Part shown: one piece after another, positions 46,125-54,945 of the stretch
Numbering within the stretch: position 1 is the stretch's first letter
Layout of the letters: each line of letters begins with the position of its first letter
Source: RYN-230 sp963717125
GTDB taxonomy: Bacteria; Actinomycetota; Actinomycetes; Streptosporangiales; Streptosporangiaceae
Length of the DNA: 64,000 bases
NCBI GenBank assembly: GCA_963717125.1
Contig: CAVQVG010000004.1
Location: 294,132-358,131, forward strand
Direction of reading: 5' to 3'
Notes under the pieces: model-generated
Told to the model about the DNA's origin: nothing
What the model saw: the letters and a program-made list of their open reading frames with translations, nothing else
Database searches by the model: none
Translations under genes and position numbers: made by a program

Positions 46125-47339
46125 GTGGGGAACGGATTTGACTCCTCGGAGGACGTCGCGCGGCTTGTCCGCGGGATGGTCGCTGGCATGCACAAGTACA
46201 GTGCCGTCGCGCCTATCCGGTTTCCCGGCCCCGGCGGCGCGTTCCCTGGAGACATCCTGTTGCGGCCGCCGCCGGTCGTGGTCGACGCGAATGTGCTCAG
46301 GAACGACATCCGGCGCGCCTGCCGAACGGGGCAGCGAACCGTCCTGGTCACGGCCGCGAACGCCGGTCTTCTCCGCCTGTTCTGCGCCGAGCACGTCTAC
46401 GAGGAGGTGATCGAGCACAGCGGCGACTGGACCGCCACGGGGCCGGTCACCCGCGACGATTTCCTCCGCACGTGGCTGCTGGAGTACCTGCCGCTGATCC
46501 GGATCGTTCCCGTAGGGGAGGGACATCTGGCCTGGCTCGGCCCGGCCGAGCTGGCGCGCGTACGTCATCTCGCCCAGCCTGGCCAGGATCCCGACGACGT
46601 GCCTTCGGCTGTGCTGGCCCTGCTGTTGGAGGCGTTCTTCCTGTCCGAGGACGCCAAGCCGCTGCGCGCGGTCTACGGCGACGCGGACCTGTCCGGCCAC
46701 CGGGAATGGGTGAGCATCCTCAAGGCCGGCGGCGACGCCTGCCAACTCGGCAAGACCTTCATGCTGGCCGTGAACCTGACGGTCCTCGCCGGCAACGGGG
46801 TGGCCAGCGGCGCACGGCGCATCGCCGCCGCTACCAGCCCGTGGTTTCTCGTCGCGGCTGGCCTCGTCGCGGCCTGGTGGTACGTGAAGTGCCCTGCCAG
46901 TACCAGGCAGCGAGTCGCCTCGGCCGCCGAGTCCATTCTGACCTGCGTGCTGGGTGCGGCGATCGCCTACCAGGAAGTCCAGGACCAGTTCACCAGTGCC
47001 GCGCCCAAGACCCCGGGCTGGGCATCTCTGGCCGCCGACCTCCCGCCCAGCGCGGTCTTGGGGCGCGCCTGTCTGCACACGCTCGCCCGCAGCCCTGGCT
47101 GCGATCGTTCCGCCGCCGAGCTGACTACGGAACTGCCCCACCTGGGCGTCGCGCAAGGCGAGGCCAAGGTCCGCCAGGTCCTCCGCGACGCCGGGCCCTT
47201 CATCGAGGTCTGGCGTGGTAGATGGCAGGCGGGGCAGGCCGCCCCGGCTCTGCTGCGCTACCTCACCATGCAGTCGGCAGGGCGGGAGCCGCTTGACAGT
47301 CCGGCTCGTCATGCGCCCGGATCCGGAGAACCATCATGA
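46125..47339 (+). CDS. PIN-domain protein with a membrane segment
   Basis: A 404-residue protein of unknown function. Residues of about 50-190 look like a PIN nuclease domain: VVVDANVLRNDIRRA (Asp54), an FCAEHVYEEVIEH helix with conserved Glu, the DPDDVPSAVLALLLEAFFL region, and LSEDAKPLRAVYG resembling the D-x-D close. A hydrophobic helix follows (SPWFLVAAGLVAAWWYV, about 245-262), then a second weaker one, and a C-terminal helical domain of winged-helix appearance (RSAAELTTELPHLGVAQGEAKVRQVLRDAG). PIN domains are metal-dependent RNases, often toxins. No antitoxin gene is adjacent. It sits next to a tRNA fragment and is probably part of a mobile region. Defence is a guess. Confidence 0.62.
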   Translation: MGNGFDSSEDVARLVRGMVAGMHKYSAVAPIRFPGPGGAFPGDILLRPPPVVVDANVLRNDIRRACRTGQRTVLVTAANAGLLRLFCAEHVYEEVIEHSGDWTATGPVTRDDFLRTWLLEYLPLIRIVPVGEGHLAWLGPAELARVRHLAQPGQDPDDVPSAVLALLLEAFFLSEDAKPLRAVYGDADLSGHREWVSILKAGGDACQLGKTFMLAVNLTVLAGNGVASGARRIAAATSPWFLVAAGLVAAWWYVKCPASTRQRVASAAESILTCVLGAAIAYQEVQDQFTSAAPKTPGWASLAADLPPSAVLGRACLHTLARSPGCDRSAAELTTELPHLGVAQGEAKVRQVLRDAGPFIEVWRGRWQAGQAAPALLRYLTMQSAGREPLDSPARHAPGSGEPS

Positions 47340-47527
47340 CTGGCGCCCATTCGGGCCCGGGCGAGAGGCGCTTGACCAGACGGCGCTTGTGGCCCAGCCG
47401 CAGGATGCGGCGCCCCGGATTCTGTAATCGACCTAGAGCCGTGCCCTCGAGCTAGGCGACCTCTCCGGGCTAGGACCGGGTGGACCACACCTTACGTTCC
47501 GCTATGTCGGTCAATAGCTCACGGATC

Positions 47528-47587
47528 AGGAGCGGTCTGTAAAACCGTCGGCTTAGCCTACGTTGGTTCGAACCCAACACCTGCCAC
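47528..47587 (+). other. 3' fragment of a tRNA-Tyr(GTA) gene, attachment-site-like
   Basis: The sequence from GGAGCGG on holds a tRNA-Tyr anticodon arm with loop CTGTAAA (anticodon GTA), the long variable arm CGGCTTAGCCTAC, the T arm GTTGG-TTCGAAC-CCAAC and the acceptor strand ACCTGCC plus A. The 5' acceptor strand GGCAGGT and a proper D arm are missing upstream. A terminator follows at 47598. Such a 3' tRNA fragment is what is left at the far end of an element integrated into a tRNA gene. A complete tRNA-Tyr is not in the window. Confidence 0.68.
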
Positions 47588-47597
47588 TACCTGCGGA

Positions 47598-47645
47598 AAC
47601 AGCCCGCTAGCTGCGGATTCTCGGCTAGGCGGGCTGTTCTTCTTT
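47598..47645 (+). terminator. Terminator behind the tRNA fragment
   Basis: AACAGCCCGCTAG (47598-47610) pairs with CTAGGCGGGCTGTT (47625-47638), with one bulged G, and is followed by a TTCTTCTTT-like tract. It is probably the original tRNA-Tyr terminator. Confidence 0.75.
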
Positions 47646-48026
47646 GGCCCGTGGTGTGTCACCTTGTCGCGCTGTGGACCGCTGTGTTGCGGGGTCCACG
47701 GACGTATAGCGGACGGCGCTGGGCCGCCAGGACGGTCGGTGTGACCGCCGGTTTTCCACGGACGGCCACGGACGGGCCGCGCTGGTGGCGTCGTCGCGGC
47801 TTGACGTGCGCGGCGGAGTCGGGCGTGCATCCCCATGTGCCCGCTTGATGACCCGGTGGCTTCCCCGGGAAGGCGGGCGGGGAAGGCCGGGTGCGCTGTG
47901 ATGGCCAGGACGGCGGTTCGGGAGAGCGTGACGCTTGCCGGGCGGGCCGAGCGGGCGCGGGTCGCCCGCGTGTTCGTTTTCCCTGTCAAGTCAGCGTGTT
48001 GAAGTTCTAGACACTTTTTCTGAGGG
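47646..48026. other. Intergenic region without a supported gene
   Basis: I see no gene. CCACGGACG recurs (47697, 47757 and 47766 regions). A minus-strand frame here ending in GVGFEPT is a translation artefact of the tRNA T arm. Confidence 0.5.
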
Positions 48027-48057
48027 TTGACCTTGTCCTTGGGGCAAGTCCCATAGT
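48027..48057 (+). promoter_or_regulatory. Promoter of the methyltransferase gene (leaderless)
   Basis: TTGACC (48027-48032) and CATAGT (48052-48057) make a -35/-10 pair with 19-base spacing. The -10 ends 6 bases before the ATG at 48064. Confidence 0.5.
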
Positions 48058-48063
48058 GAAGCT

Positions 48064-48729
48064 ATGAACACCGGATCAGTTCAGGACCAGCTCCTAGCCG
48101 AACAGCGCGCCTACTACAGTGCCCTCGCCCCGGACTACCTTGACCAGGTCCCCGATCTTCCCGGCGGCGCCGAGCTGACTGACGCGCTCGACGCGTTCCG
48201 ACCGGCGGGCAGCGTCCTCGACCTGGCCTGCGGTCCCGGCACCTGGACGCCCCAGTTGCTCCGCCACGCCAGCGTCGTTACCGCCGTCGATGCGTCTCCG
48301 GAAATGCTCGCGGTCGCGGCGAGCCGCGTCCCCGCCGGTGCCCCGGTGAGATTCGTCGAGGCTGACCTGTTCACCTGGGAGCCTGACCGCCGGTATGACG
48401 TCGTCTTCACGGGGTTCTGGCTGTCGCACGTGCCAGCCGGGCGATTCGAGTCCTTCTGGTCCCTCGTAGCCGCCGCCCTCGCGCCGCAGGGCCGCGTGTT
48501 CTTCGCCGATGACCGCTACCGAACGCCAGAGGAGCTCATCGAGGGCCCCGCATCTTCCACCATCCAGCGGCGCACCCCTGACGGGGCGACCTACCGGATC
48601 GTGAAAGTTCCGTATGAGCCAGCGGAACTGGAAGGGCGGCTTCGCGGGCTCGGCTGGGACATCACGGTCACGCCGACGGCCGGCCCGCTCTTCTGGGGCG
48701 CCGGGAACCGGGCTGGGGCGTTTGGCTAG
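48064..48729 (+). CDS. Class I SAM-dependent methyltransferase
   Basis: A 221-residue enzyme. Motif I is VLDLACGPGTWTPQLL, then VVTAVDASPEML with the ribose-binding Asp, motif II FVEADLFTWEPDRRYDVVFTGFWLSHVP, and motif III AAALAPQGRVFFADD. It is of the UbiE/Methyltransf_11/25 type. The substrate is unknown. The conserved small-molecule residues in the C-terminal part (TYRIVKVPYEPAELEGRLRGLGW) match other small-molecule methyltransferases. It is a single gene beside the recombinase element. Confidence 0.85.
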   Translation: MNTGSVQDQLLAEQRAYYSALAPDYLDQVPDLPGGAELTDALDAFRPAGSVLDLACGPGTWTPQLLRHASVVTAVDASPEMLAVAASRVPAGAPVRFVEADLFTWEPDRRYDVVFTGFWLSHVPAGRFESFWSLVAAALAPQGRVFFADDRYRTPEELIEGPASSTIQRRTPDGATYRIVKVPYEPAELEGRLRGLGWDITVTPTAGPLFWGAGNRAGAFG

Positions 48730-48796
48730 GCTGACCGCCGGCTTGCTGGAGCCTTTGCGTGAGGAGGCTTCGGGCGCTGGCCTTCCCGCTGCCGGT

Positions 48797-49027
48797 TCAT
48801 GGCTCATCGGGGGTGAAGAGGCCCTCGCCACCGGTGGCGCCTAGCAGGAACCGGAACCGGTTGAAGTCATCGGCCAGCGACTCGGGACCCATGCCCTCGG
48901 CCTCGACGCCGAGGAAACGTGCCAGGGACGGGGCGAGGTAGTCGCGGTCGGACTTCATCCAGCGGGCGAGGAACTCCAGCAGCTGCTCGAGTTCCATGGC
49001 GTCGGTCATGTCCAGGGACACCCGCAT
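48797..49027 (-). CDS. Small hypothetical protein, last gene of the recombinase cluster
   Basis: A 76-residue acidic protein (MELEQLLEFLARWMKSDRDYLAPSLARFLG, then SLADDFNRFRFLLGATGGEGL). AGGAGG lies about 8 bases before the ATG, and the gene follows the coiled-coil gene by 15 bases. No family is recognised. Predicted mostly helical; it may be an accessory cargo or regulatory protein of the element. Confidence 0.6.
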   Translation of the reverse strand: MRVSLDMTDAMELEQLLEFLARWMKSDRDYLAPSLARFLGVEAEGMGPESLADDFNRFRFLLGATGGEGLFTPDEP

Positions 49028-49042
49028 TGCGTGGCCTCCTGG

Positions 49043-49462
49043 CTAGTCTCGGGGGCGGGCGGGCACCCGGCCGGGGAACGGGACGACGCTGCCGCCAGCA
49101 GTGCGCATGTCGCGGAGCTGCTGGTTTTCCAGGGTGAGCTGGCTGACGGAGCGGACCAGGGCGGGGACGTCGGCGCGGAGCTGGGCGAGCTCCCTGTTCT
49201 TGCCATCAATCGTCTTCCTGAGCCTGGCGATGATGGCGCGGAGCCGGGCCTCGTCCTCGTTGACCGCGCCGCGTTCGCGGATCCGCTGGTAGAACTCGTC
49301 CTTCAGGTCGGTATGGCGCTGGGTGAGCGCGTTGCGGGAGACGCCGGCCTCGACGGCGAGCGCGACGACGGTGAGCGCGCCGACGGACCGTTCGGGGGTG
49401 CCTGCCAGGATGCGGTCCATCGCGGCGCGGATCCGCTCGCGCTCACCGGGCTCGGGGGTCAT
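49043..49462 (-). CDS. TnpC-like helix-turn-helix and coiled-coil protein
   Basis: A 139-residue protein. The first 60 residues contain a TetR-like helix-turn-helix (VGALTVVALAVEAGVSRNALTQRHTDLKDEFYQRI). The rest is a coiled coil with heptad spacing (LRAIIARLRKTIDGKNRELAQLRADVPALVRSVSQLTLENQQLRDM). Its position after the recombinases and its size match TnpC of Tn554-type elements, which helps transposition and orientation. The ATG overlaps the stop of the large recombinase gene by 4 bases. Confidence 0.75.
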   Translation of the reverse strand: MTPEPGERERIRAAMDRILAGTPERSVGALTVVALAVEAGVSRNALTQRHTDLKDEFYQRIRERGAVNEDEARLRAIIARLRKTIDGKNRELAQLRADVPALVRSVSQLTLENQQLRDMRTAGGSVVPFPGRVPARPRD

Positions 49463-51591
49463 CCGGCGTCCTTTCCGGCGGTGACGCGGGTGCGGTCGTG
49501 CCTGCCGGCCTGCTCGCGGAGCCGGCTGGCGGTGGCGCGGAGCCTGTCTGCGACGGGCTGGGGGACGTGCGCGGCCTGGCTCTCCAGGGCGAGCGCGCGC
49601 TCGCGGAGCCGGGCGGCCTGCTGGTCGGTGCGGGCGATGTTGCCGCAGCCGGGGACGCAGTGGTCGAGACTGGGCGTGTCCTTCACCCCGTCGCGGTGGC
49701 AGAGTGCCTTGTCGCGCTTGTAGTGGCAGAGCACGAGGGCGTGCGGGTTGTCGTAGATCATCGCGTCCTCGTTCCTCAGCAGCTTGCGGGCGCTGGCCAG
49801 GGTGATGGGGGTGCCGGCGAAGCGGGGTGCCGTGGCGGCGGCCTCGATGGCGCGGCGGGCGGCGGGGCCGGAGACGCCGCCGCCGTTTCCGAGGTCGTCG
49901 TGCAGTGCGGCGACGGTGCCGGCGACCGCGCGGGCGGTCTCCAGGTCGATGAGGTCGTGGATGCCGTCGCGGCCGCGGGAGGCGTAGCCCTCGGCTGGCC
50001 AGTCGAAGGCGGTCCGCATGTGGCCGTACTGGATGGCCAGGGCGGCCAGGCCGTTGGGCCGGCGCGCGATATGCCAGGCCAGGCTGCGGCGGAAGCGGCT
50101 GGTGCCGATGCTGCCGTGCGGGTCGCCGGGAATGGCCTCACCGGTCAGCCCGCACCTGGCTGCCTCCTGGTTCGCCCAGGCCGCGAAGTCCTCGATCCTG
50201 CCGCGGAGCACGGACGGCTTCAGGGAGCCGGTGCCCGGCCGGGCGTGCAGGTCGTGGGCGTGGTGGTCGAACAGCAGGTGCCCGTCGGGGACCATGCGCT
50301 CCAGGACGCGGATGGCGTTGACGACCGGGGTGATGGCGACCCAGGGAACCCCACGCTCGATGCCGCCGGATTCGTGGTTGCCGTCCTCGTCGGTGGCGGC
50401 CTTGAACTCGCGGCTGCGGATCAGGTGCCGTCCGGCCTGCCCGTCAGGGCCGGGCATCGGGTCGGGGCAGCATCCGGTGCGCAAGCCGAGGATCTCCCCG
50501 GGGCGCATGCCGGTCAAGAAAGCGCAGAGTATGAAAGAAGCCGTGCCAAGGTGCCGCATCAGGACCGGGGCCTCGTTGAAGTCGAGCGACGCCCGCCATG
50601 GCTTCCCGGCGACCCGGCCGGTCACGGGGATGCCCAGGGGGCATGGCCCGGGGCGCTGCGCGGCCGCGGCCGTCAGCCCTTCCCGGTCGTTGAACCGGTC
50701 GACCTGGCCTCGTGACGCGCCGGTGAGGTCGCTTATGTAGGCGCGGGCGAGGGAGGTCTTCCCGCAGCTGCCGATGGTCGCGGGAAGGGGAGCCTGGCTG
50801 GCGATCAGCGGGCGGAGATACGCTTCCAGCGCGGCCTGCCCGGCTGGCGTGGCAGCGGTTGCGCGGGCCGTGCCCAGCAGGCGCTGCCGTTCGGCCCAAG
50901 CGGCGAGGATGTCCCCGGACAGGTCATCGACCAGCCGCATCGCCCAGATGAGCAGCGGCCCCATGGTCTGCTCCGCGAGGGGCTCGGTTGCGTTCTCCCC
51001 GCCGCCGGCGCCCGTCGCGGCGGGGAGGTAGTCATCGACGCCCAGTTCGTCCCACGGGGGCCGCCCGATCCCGTTCGGGCGGGCGCTGAGCTGGTCGAAT
51101 GCCCATAGCCGGGTCAGCGATACCAGGATCGTCAGCGCGCGTGACCTGCCGTGGCGGCCGTCACGAGCGTGCTGGCCGTACTCGTGAAGGACGGCGGTGC
51201 CGCATCCGGCAAGGCTGCTGATGCCGCGTTCTGCGAGCCATTCTGCGAGATGCCTCCACTGGTGCAGCGTGCCGTAGATCTGGAGGGCGCTGAGGCGCCC
51301 GCGCATCCTGGGGCCGTGCTCTCGCAGGAACGTGGGCCGGAGCTGGCCGTTGATCAGGTTCCAGGCCGCTAGCCGCATCTCGTCCCTGAACGCGGCGGGC
51401 CACTGCTGCCAGCGGACCGACGTCTTGCTGGTGCTGGGGTTGTCTGTCAGCGGGGCAAGTGACCAGGCGGGGTCGGCGTAGCGGCCGTTGAGGTGGGCGT
51501 TCAGGGATTTCGCCAGGTGAGGGAGGACGACCGGGCTGCCCGGTGCCGGCATCGGGAGCAGGTAGGGATCGAAGTCGGGGGCGGCGGTCAC
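49459..51591 (-). CDS. Large tyrosine recombinase (third gene of the trio)
   Basis: A 710-residue site-specific recombinase. The catalytic residues can be placed: first Arg in FLTGMRPGEILGLRTG, the HxxR box in SLAWHIARRPNGLAALAIQ, a further His in YGHMRTAFDW, and a candidate Tyr in PAEGYASRG. The C-terminus has a Cys/His cluster (LVLCHYKRDKALCHRDGV, then DHCVPGCGNIARTD) that probably binds zinc. The GTG at 51591 overlaps the stop of the second gene by 4 bases. The gene is uninterrupted, unlike its upstream partners. Confidence 0.82.
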   Translation of the reverse strand: MTAAPDFDPYLLPMPAPGSPVVLPHLAKSLNAHLNGRYADPAWSLAPLTDNPSTSKTSVRWQQWPAAFRDEMRLAAWNLINGQLRPTFLREHGPRMRGRLSALQIYGTLHQWRHLAEWLAERGISSLAGCGTAVLHEYGQHARDGRHGRSRALTILVSLTRLWAFDQLSARPNGIGRPPWDELGVDDYLPAATGAGGGENATEPLAEQTMGPLLIWAMRLVDDLSGDILAAWAERQRLLGTARATAATPAGQAALEAYLRPLIASQAPLPATIGSCGKTSLARAYISDLTGASRGQVDRFNDREGLTAAAAQRPGPCPLGIPVTGRVAGKPWRASLDFNEAPVLMRHLGTASFILCAFLTGMRPGEILGLRTGCCPDPMPGPDGQAGRHLIRSREFKAATDEDGNHESGGIERGVPWVAITPVVNAIRVLERMVPDGHLLFDHHAHDLHARPGTGSLKPSVLRGRIEDFAAWANQEAARCGLTGEAIPGDPHGSIGTSRFRRSLAWHIARRPNGLAALAIQYGHMRTAFDWPAEGYASRGRDGIHDLIDLETARAVAGTVAALHDDLGNGGGVSGPAARRAIEAAATAPRFAGTPITLASARKLLRNEDAMIYDNPHALVLCHYKRDKALCHRDGVKDTPSLDHCVPGCGNIARTDQQAARLRERALALESQAAHVPQPVADRLRATASRLREQAGRHDRTRVTAGKDAG

Positions 51592-53179
51592 GTGCCGAGG
51601 CTCCCGGTGAGCAGGTGGCTGACGAGCTCGCGGTCGGCGTCGGTGACCCGGGCCAGGGCCTGCGCCCACGGTCCCTCGCCGATGCGCTGGCGGAGGTCGT
51701 GCAGCCGGTCATGGGCGTCGCGCCAGTCGGCGGCCCAGGCGGCGGGCGGCAGGACGGACCGCAGGCTGGCCAGCGCCTCGTGCAGGTGGGCGAGGCGGGG
51801 GTGGTGCCCGGGGTGGACCCGTGCGCAGGGGCAGGCCAGGCAGGTCAGGAACGACGCTCCGCAGCCGCCGCCCGGCGACGGCCAGGGGCTGTCATGGTAG
51901 GCAGAGCAGTCCGCGGTCACGGTCTCCACGTCACCCGGGACCGGCCGTTCCCGCAGCTGGGCGGCCAGGACCGTCTTGCGGCAGCGGTCGGCGGCGTCCT
52001 CGGCGCCGGCCGCGATGACCTCGACGGCCTCGGCCTGGACGCGCTGGTCGGGCAGGACGTAGACACGGTCGTAGGTCTCCTGCGAGTGCTGCGCGGGCTC
52101 TCGCCGGTCAAGCGCGATCACCGTGCGCCGCCCGCGCCGGAACGGGCTGCCTGCCAGTCCCCGGGCCGCCGCCCATCTCTTCCCGGCGTCCGGGTCGATG
52201 CCGAAGCGGAACGGGCCGGCCGGGGGGCGGCGGTCCAGGTCCTTCCGCGGATAGATCCCGCTGGGGTTGGCCCGCCATACGACCAGGCGGTCAGTGCCGG
52301 GAGCCAGCTCCTCGACGATGGCGCGGGCGAACCGCGTGGCCTGCAGGGCCTGCGTGATCAGCCGTCCCGGCGAGCCGGCGCCGTCGTCGGCGACGTTGCG
52401 GGTCTCGTGATAGCGGCAGGGGCCGCGGCGGGGCTTTTCCAGCGGGACGCGGTAGACCGGGTGCCCGTCCTCGCCCTGGTCCGGGGACGCCCGGGGCACT
52501 TCCAGGCCGTCGATCACCGACAGGTTCCAGCCGAACTCGGCCACCAGCAGGACTCCCAGCCCCGCCGCCTCGTCTCGCGTCAGGAAGAGCCGCTGCCAGG
52601 TGACGGGCCCCTTCGCAGGCCGAACGCGCTGCGGTACTTGCTCTTGAGTTCCCCGTTCCTGGCCGTTTCCCTGGGCAGGTCGCCGGTGCGCGCCAGGATG
52701 TCCAGCGCCTCGCCGATCACCCAGTCCCTGCTGTCCTCGGCGAACGCGCCTTCCCGCCACCGCCGCAGGTGGAGCGCGTTGCCGCCGATGCGCTGCAGGG
52801 CGGCCCGGAACTGGCGCCGGGCGGCTGTCCTGATCCGGTCGAACTCCGCCTCGCTGTAGGACTGGACCTGGCCCCGGCGCACCTGGTGACGGCGGGCCAG
52901 CTCCTCGGCCACCGGTCCCGCCTGCAGCCTGGCGTCCTCCCGCAGCAGGCCGCAGACCCGTGCCCGGGCCTCACGGCCCCCGGCCGCCGGAACGCCTTCC
53001 CTCCATTGCCGCACCAGCCCGGGAGTGAGCTCGTCCAGATCGCGCGGCGGCCGCGGCCGACTGGCCAGGAACTCCGCGAACTGCCGCAGGACAAGCCACC
53101 ACCCGCCCGACGTACTGTGAGTGGACCAGCCGCCCGGCGTGCAACGGGCCGCGAACAAGGCCGCCAGCGAGGCCTGCAT
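51588..53179 (-). pseudogene. Second recombinase-like gene of the trio, one frameshift
   Basis: The minus-strand frame from about 53179 reads AEFDRIRTAARRQFRAALQRIGGNALHL and on to NGELKSKYRSAFGL. After that the protein continues in another frame with GPVTWQRLFLTRDEAAGLGVLLVAEFGWNLSV through to VSHLLTGSLG. The break is in CGAAGGGGCCC near 52610, where one missing G would restore the frame. The C-terminal part is Cys-rich (CGASFLTCLACPCARVHPGHH). Upstream of 53179 the frame stays open into the end of the first gene, but no normal start codon is seen. A sequencing error is possible. Confidence 0.65.
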
Positions 53180-53282
53180 CGGCCCGGCGACCGGCAGCGC
53201 CGTGAAGTCGTACTCACGGACCCGGCCCGCGCGGTTGCAGTGGCGGACGACCAGCCCGCCCTGCCCGCCGGTGACCAGGTAC

Positions 53283-54906
53283 TCAGGCCGGGCGTGACCG
53301 GCCTCCGGCAGCGCCGCCCGGTGCCCCCGCCCGGCTCACCAGGCACCGCCGGGCAGTGCCTGGCACGAGGTCGCCGAGGTCCTGGATGCCGTCGGACTCC
53401 CGCGCCACCCGGGCGAACACCGCGTCCAGCTCCGGCATCGGGGCGGCGGCCGGCTCCGCTGCGCCGGCCAGCATCGACCGCAGGTTCAGGTCAGCCACGG
53501 GCGCGAGGTACCGCTCCACGGTCGTGTCCCGCGACGCGTGGCCGAGCAGCTGCTGGACCATGAACCACGGGTCCCCGTAGAGCTAGGCGGAAGTCGCGGC
53601 GCTCCTCCTGCGACAGCCCGTACCTCTGGTCCATCAGCACGTTGAGCACGACCAGCATGTAAAGCGCGAACGAGTGCCGTGCCGAGTGCGCGCGTCGCGT
53701 AGGGGGCATGCACCTGGTGCGGGTCCAGGCCGATCCTGCCCGGCGGGGTCAGGACCCGCTCGCAGCGCTTGTTGGCCGCCGCGAACACGCCGTCCCACGA
53801 GTGCACCCCGAACGGCATGCCCCGCTCGTTCAGCCACAGCCACAACGGCTCCAGCCCCTTGGGGCCCTCGGTGAACAGCAGCATCCGCTCCCGCACCGTC
53901 AGCTCGCCCAGCGGGGGCTCGCCGGACGATCCCGTCCAGGCCGCGCCAGCGCACCACGGGCTTTGCCCGGCGGGTGACCTCGGTGACCACCCGCGGCCCG
54001 GGCAGCCGCTCGTAAAGGCCCTTGCGCTGCGCCCGCGCCACCGCGTGCGCCCGCGAGGAGTCCGGCGTAGGCCTCGATCTCCCCGACCGCGTCCGCCGCG
54101 ACGTAGAACGTGCGGTCCTTCTTCGACCGCGTCACCCCTGCCGCCACCTTCCCCCGGTAATAGCGGCCCCCGTCCAGCCGCAGCTCCGGCACCTCGAACG
54201 TCAGCAGCGACCCGCCCTCGGCCCGGCGCAGCCCCGAGGAGACCAGCAGCCGGGTGAACGCGACGTTGCGGTCCTCCAGCCGCCCCGCCCACCCCGGCTC
54301 CGGCACCCCGTCGCGGCCGTGGCCGCGCAGCCCCACATCGATCCACCGCCGCCACGTCCGCGGCGTCAGCCAGTGCACATTGCCCGGCCGGGCGTCCTTC
54401 GCCCGCGCCGCCGGCGCCGTCACCGCCTCGCCGTTCCGGCCGCGGACCTGCTTCATCGCGACCGGGTTCCGCGTCATGCAGCCGTTCTTGGCTGCCCACC
54501 GGTACAGGCTGGCGAACGCCGCCAGCTCCCGGTCCCACTTCGACCCCCCGACCCGGTTCGGGTTCCCCGCCGCGAACCGCCGCCAGTGCTCATAATCCTC
54601 CAGGTCACGCTCTGCCGCGTCCATCCACGACTTGCCCCGACCCCACAGGAACGTCAGCAGCAGCGCGATGTCCGTCGCGTAGTTACGCCGCGTCTCCGCC
54701 GTGTAACTACGGAACCCCGAAGAGCGAACATACAGGCCCAGAAGCGGGTCCACCCGGTAATCCGGCGACAGGAAGACCGGATCCCCCGCCTTGATCCCAG
54801 TCCGGTCCTCACGTGCCCGCAGGTCCTCCCACCCCGCCAGGACCCGCCGCCGAACCCCCGTCCGCACCGCGTCCTGCGGCACCCAGAACACCCGCCACAT
54901 ATCCAT
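53283..54906 (-). pseudogene. First recombinase gene of the trio, four frameshifts
   Basis: Starting at the ATG at 54906 (MDMWRVFWVPQD), the protein has a SAM-like core-binding domain (RSYTAETRRNYATDIALLLTFLWGRG) and the first catalytic region (LVSSGLRRAEGGSLLTFE, Arg). The homologous protein then jumps frame four times, near 54055, 53930, 53705 and 53585. It proceeds through ARAQRKGLYERL, LGELTVRERMLLFTEGPKGLEPLWLWLNERG, the HxxR box HSARHSFALYMLVVLNVLM, and WFMVQQLLGHASRDTTVERYL with the catalytic Tyr. All four breaks shift the frame in the same sense. All motifs survive, so decay is recent or the indels are sequencing errors. Confidence 0.7.
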
Positions 54907-54945
54907 CCCCCGTCCCACCGCCACCTGCGGCAACACGGCTATTTA

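Larger units (their letters stand above)
48797..54945 (-). mobile_element. RIT/Tn554-like element with three tyrosine-recombinase-type genes
   Basis: Four or five minus-strand genes are packed with 4-base overlaps: a first recombinase (54906 to 53283, frameshifted), a second Cys-rich recombinase-like protein (to 51588), a large recombinase (to 49459), a helix-turn-helix/coiled-coil protein (to 49043) and a small protein (to 48797). This matches recombinase-in-trio or Tn554 tnpA-B-C order. At the right end a plus-strand ATPase gene starts abruptly without its N-terminus, which suggests the boundary lies near 54945. The left end is not defined. Confidence 0.6.

Noticed and set aside
47558..47989. 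Minus-strand open frame of 143 codons ending in GVGFEPT
   Set aside because: The ending is the well-known artefact of translating the reverse strand of a tRNA T arm; the rest is Arg/Pro/Thr-rich without motifs.
53283..54906. Programmed frameshifting in the first recombinase gene
   Set aside because: Four separate sites without shared slippery sequences make programming implausible; indels are simpler.
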